Positions 4,907-5,667 of a stretch of DNA of 5,667 nucleotides are shown in pieces. Numbering within the stretch: the first letter of the stretch is position 1; every line of letters starts with the position of its first letter. Under the pieces are notes generated by a model. The model made no database searches. It worked only from the letters and a program-made list of their open reading frames with translations, and had not been told where the DNA came from. Source of the DNA: Methanoregula sp. UBA276 (GTDB lineage: Archaea; Halobacteriota; Methanomicrobia; Methanomicrobiales; Methanospirillaceae); assembly GCA_002508495.1 (NCBI GenBank), contig DANA01000013.1, forward strand, positions 1 to 5,667. The letters run 5' to 3'. A program made the position numbers and the translations under genes.

Positions 4907-5395
4907 ATGGTCCACCATCATGTTCAGCCGGTCACCATCACCGGGGCGGTTATTACCGTATCAACGACACGGAATGAAAAAACCGATACCAGCGGAAAGA
5001 CAATTATCAGTTTGTTTGAAGAGAACGCAATTCCGTTGGGATACTATAGCATTGTTCCCGATCGTATCGACAGGATCCGTGACGAGCTCTTCACCGCTTT
5101 AAAAAAAGCAAACTGCATCATCATCAATGGTGGGACCGGCCTGACCCGCGATGACTGCACCATTGAAGCGGTAGCACCGCTTCTCGACAAGAAAATCGAG
5201 GGTTTTGGGGAGTTTTTCCGGATGAAGAGTATCGGGCAGATTGGGACAGCATCGATGTTGTCCCGTGCAGTTGCGGGCCTGATAGAGGGAAAAGCTGTTT
5301 TCTGTATCCCGGGATCGACACCGGCGGTCACGCTGGCGACAACAGAGCTGATACTTCCTGAGATAGCACACATCCTCAGCCATGCGAACCGGTGA
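4907..5395 (+). CDS. moaB: MoaB/Mog-family molybdopterin adenylyltransferase
   Basis: A 162-residue protein of the MoaB/MogA fold. In Archaea MoaB is known to adenylylate molybdopterin, preparing it for molybdenum or tungsten insertion. In a methanogen the product would serve enzymes such as formylmethanofuran or formate dehydrogenase. Motifs are TVSTTRNEKTDTSG at 17-30, NGGTGLTRDDCTIEAV at 74-89 carrying the acidic pair Asp82/Asp83 in the active-site loop, GFGEFFR at 99-105, and the PGSTPAV loop at 135-141. Length and motif order are normal for a stand-alone MoaB. The ATG at 4907 is the first in frame and leaves a short His-rich N-terminus (MVHHHV). No Shine-Dalgarno is seen, so a leaderless or weakly led transcript is likely. 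It is transcribed away from cdc6 across the candidate origin and converges on the partial gene at the right edge. No other cofactor gene is visible beside it. Confidence 0.95.
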   Translation: MVHHHVQPVTITGAVITVSTTRNEKTDTSGKTIISLFEENAIPLGYYSIVPDRIDRIRDELFTALKKANCIIINGGTGLTRDDCTIEAVAPLLDKKIEGFGEFFRMKSIGQIGTASMLSRAVAGLIEGKAVFCIPGSTPAVTLATTELILPEIAHILSHANR

Positions 5396-5480
5396 ACCAG
5401 GCAGGTGTCTTGAGAGAAAATGCATCTTTGCTCCCTATTACTCGCATGTTCCAAATTGTGGGCCGGTCTTAACACTTACC

Positions 5481-5515
5481 TGCTCGCGTGCAGAGCAAAA
5501 TAATAGCAAAAAGAA
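5481..5515 (-). terminator. Hairpin and T-rich tract between convergent genes
   Basis: Between the moaB stop and the stop of the converging gene lie a small inverted repeat (TGCTC at 5481-5485 with GAGCA at 5493-5497) and an A-rich stretch at 5497-5513. On the minus strand this reads CTTTTTGCTATTATTTTGC, 25-42 nt after the stop of the right-edge gene. It is a plausible archaeal T-rich terminator for that gene. No clear T-tract follows moaB on the plus strand. Confidence 0.4.
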
Positions 5516-5537
5516 GGTACTCAAGGCAACTAACGCT

Positions 5538-5667
5538 CTACCGGAAGACCTGTAACAGGGCTACCCGCTCCAGGACCAGATCCGACAGACGTCCCGGCCC
5601 CCCGGCTGCCGCCAGTTCATCAGGGGTGATAGCATAAACGGTCATCAGTTCCGCTCGTTTTTCCTGA
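5538..5667 (-). CDS. C-terminal end of an unidentified protein (cut by window edge)
   Basis: A minus-strand frame is open from the right edge to a TAG at 5540-5538, giving the last 42 residues (QEKRAELMTVYAITPDELAA, then AGGPGRLSDLVLERVALLQVFR). Both other frames on this strand hit stops early. Codons favour G or C in the third position like the neighbouring genes, and a T-rich tract follows the stop, so a real gene end is likely. The tail resembles a strand followed by a predicted helix, with a short Gly/Pro-rich turn. I do not recognise the family and assign no function. If an internal ATG at about 5645 were the true start, it would be only a 35-residue peptide, which seems less likely. Confidence 0.55.
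   Translation of the reverse strand, partial: QEKRAELMTVYAITPDELAAAGGPGRLSDLVLERVALLQVFR

Noticed and set aside
5398..5484. Distant inverted repeat GCAGGT and ACCTGC after moaB
   Set aside because: The arms are six bases and about 70 bp apart, with no T-run after the second arm. This is likely chance rather than a moaB terminator.

Overview
The window looks like archaeal chromosome, most probably from a methanogenic euryarchaeon of the Methanomicrobiales kind; the order-level placement is inference. The evidence for Archaea is an Orc1/Cdc6 initiator, an adenylosuccinate synthetase of the short archaeal type, origin-recognition-box (ORB)-like repeats beside the initiator gene, a leaderless-type start on cdc6, and GGTGAT-type Shine-Dalgarno sites on the genes downstream of it.

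Left part (1-4019, all minus strand, read right to left): cdc6/orc1 is followed by a small AsnC/Lrp-family regulator and a class I/II PLP aminotransferase. The three genes are nearly contiguous (gaps of 6 and 10 bp), and each downstream gene has a Shine-Dalgarno site overlapping the stop codon of the gene before it, so they form one translationally linked operon. After a 112-bp gap with a T-tract and a possible promoter comes purA, whose 3' end lies outside the left edge.

Middle (4020-4906): a large intergenic region between the divergent genes cdc6 and moaB. It carries three good ORB-like 20-mers and one degenerate copy. Two of the good copies are inverted around a segment of about 80% A+T, and their G-tracts point outward. 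With cdc6 immediately adjacent, this is a convincing candidate chromosomal replication origin. Extra elements include a 12-bp perfect palindrome upstream of the cdc6 promoter, a 13-bp repeat present in both A+T-rich segments, a strong TATA-like box, and a C-tract cluster with half-ORB sequence. From about 4520 to 4906 I see no convincing gene.

Right part (4907-5667): moaB (MoaB/Mog-type molybdopterin adenylyltransferase), then a convergent gap with a hairpin and a T-rich tract, then the 3' end (42 codons) of an unidentified minus-strand gene entering from the right edge.

Functionally, the window combines replication initiation (Orc1/Cdc6 and its presumed origin) with amino-acid metabolism and its likely regulator, AMP synthesis (PurA) and molybdenum/tungsten cofactor synthesis (MoaB). 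No defence system, mobile element, CRISPR array or tRNA was recognised.
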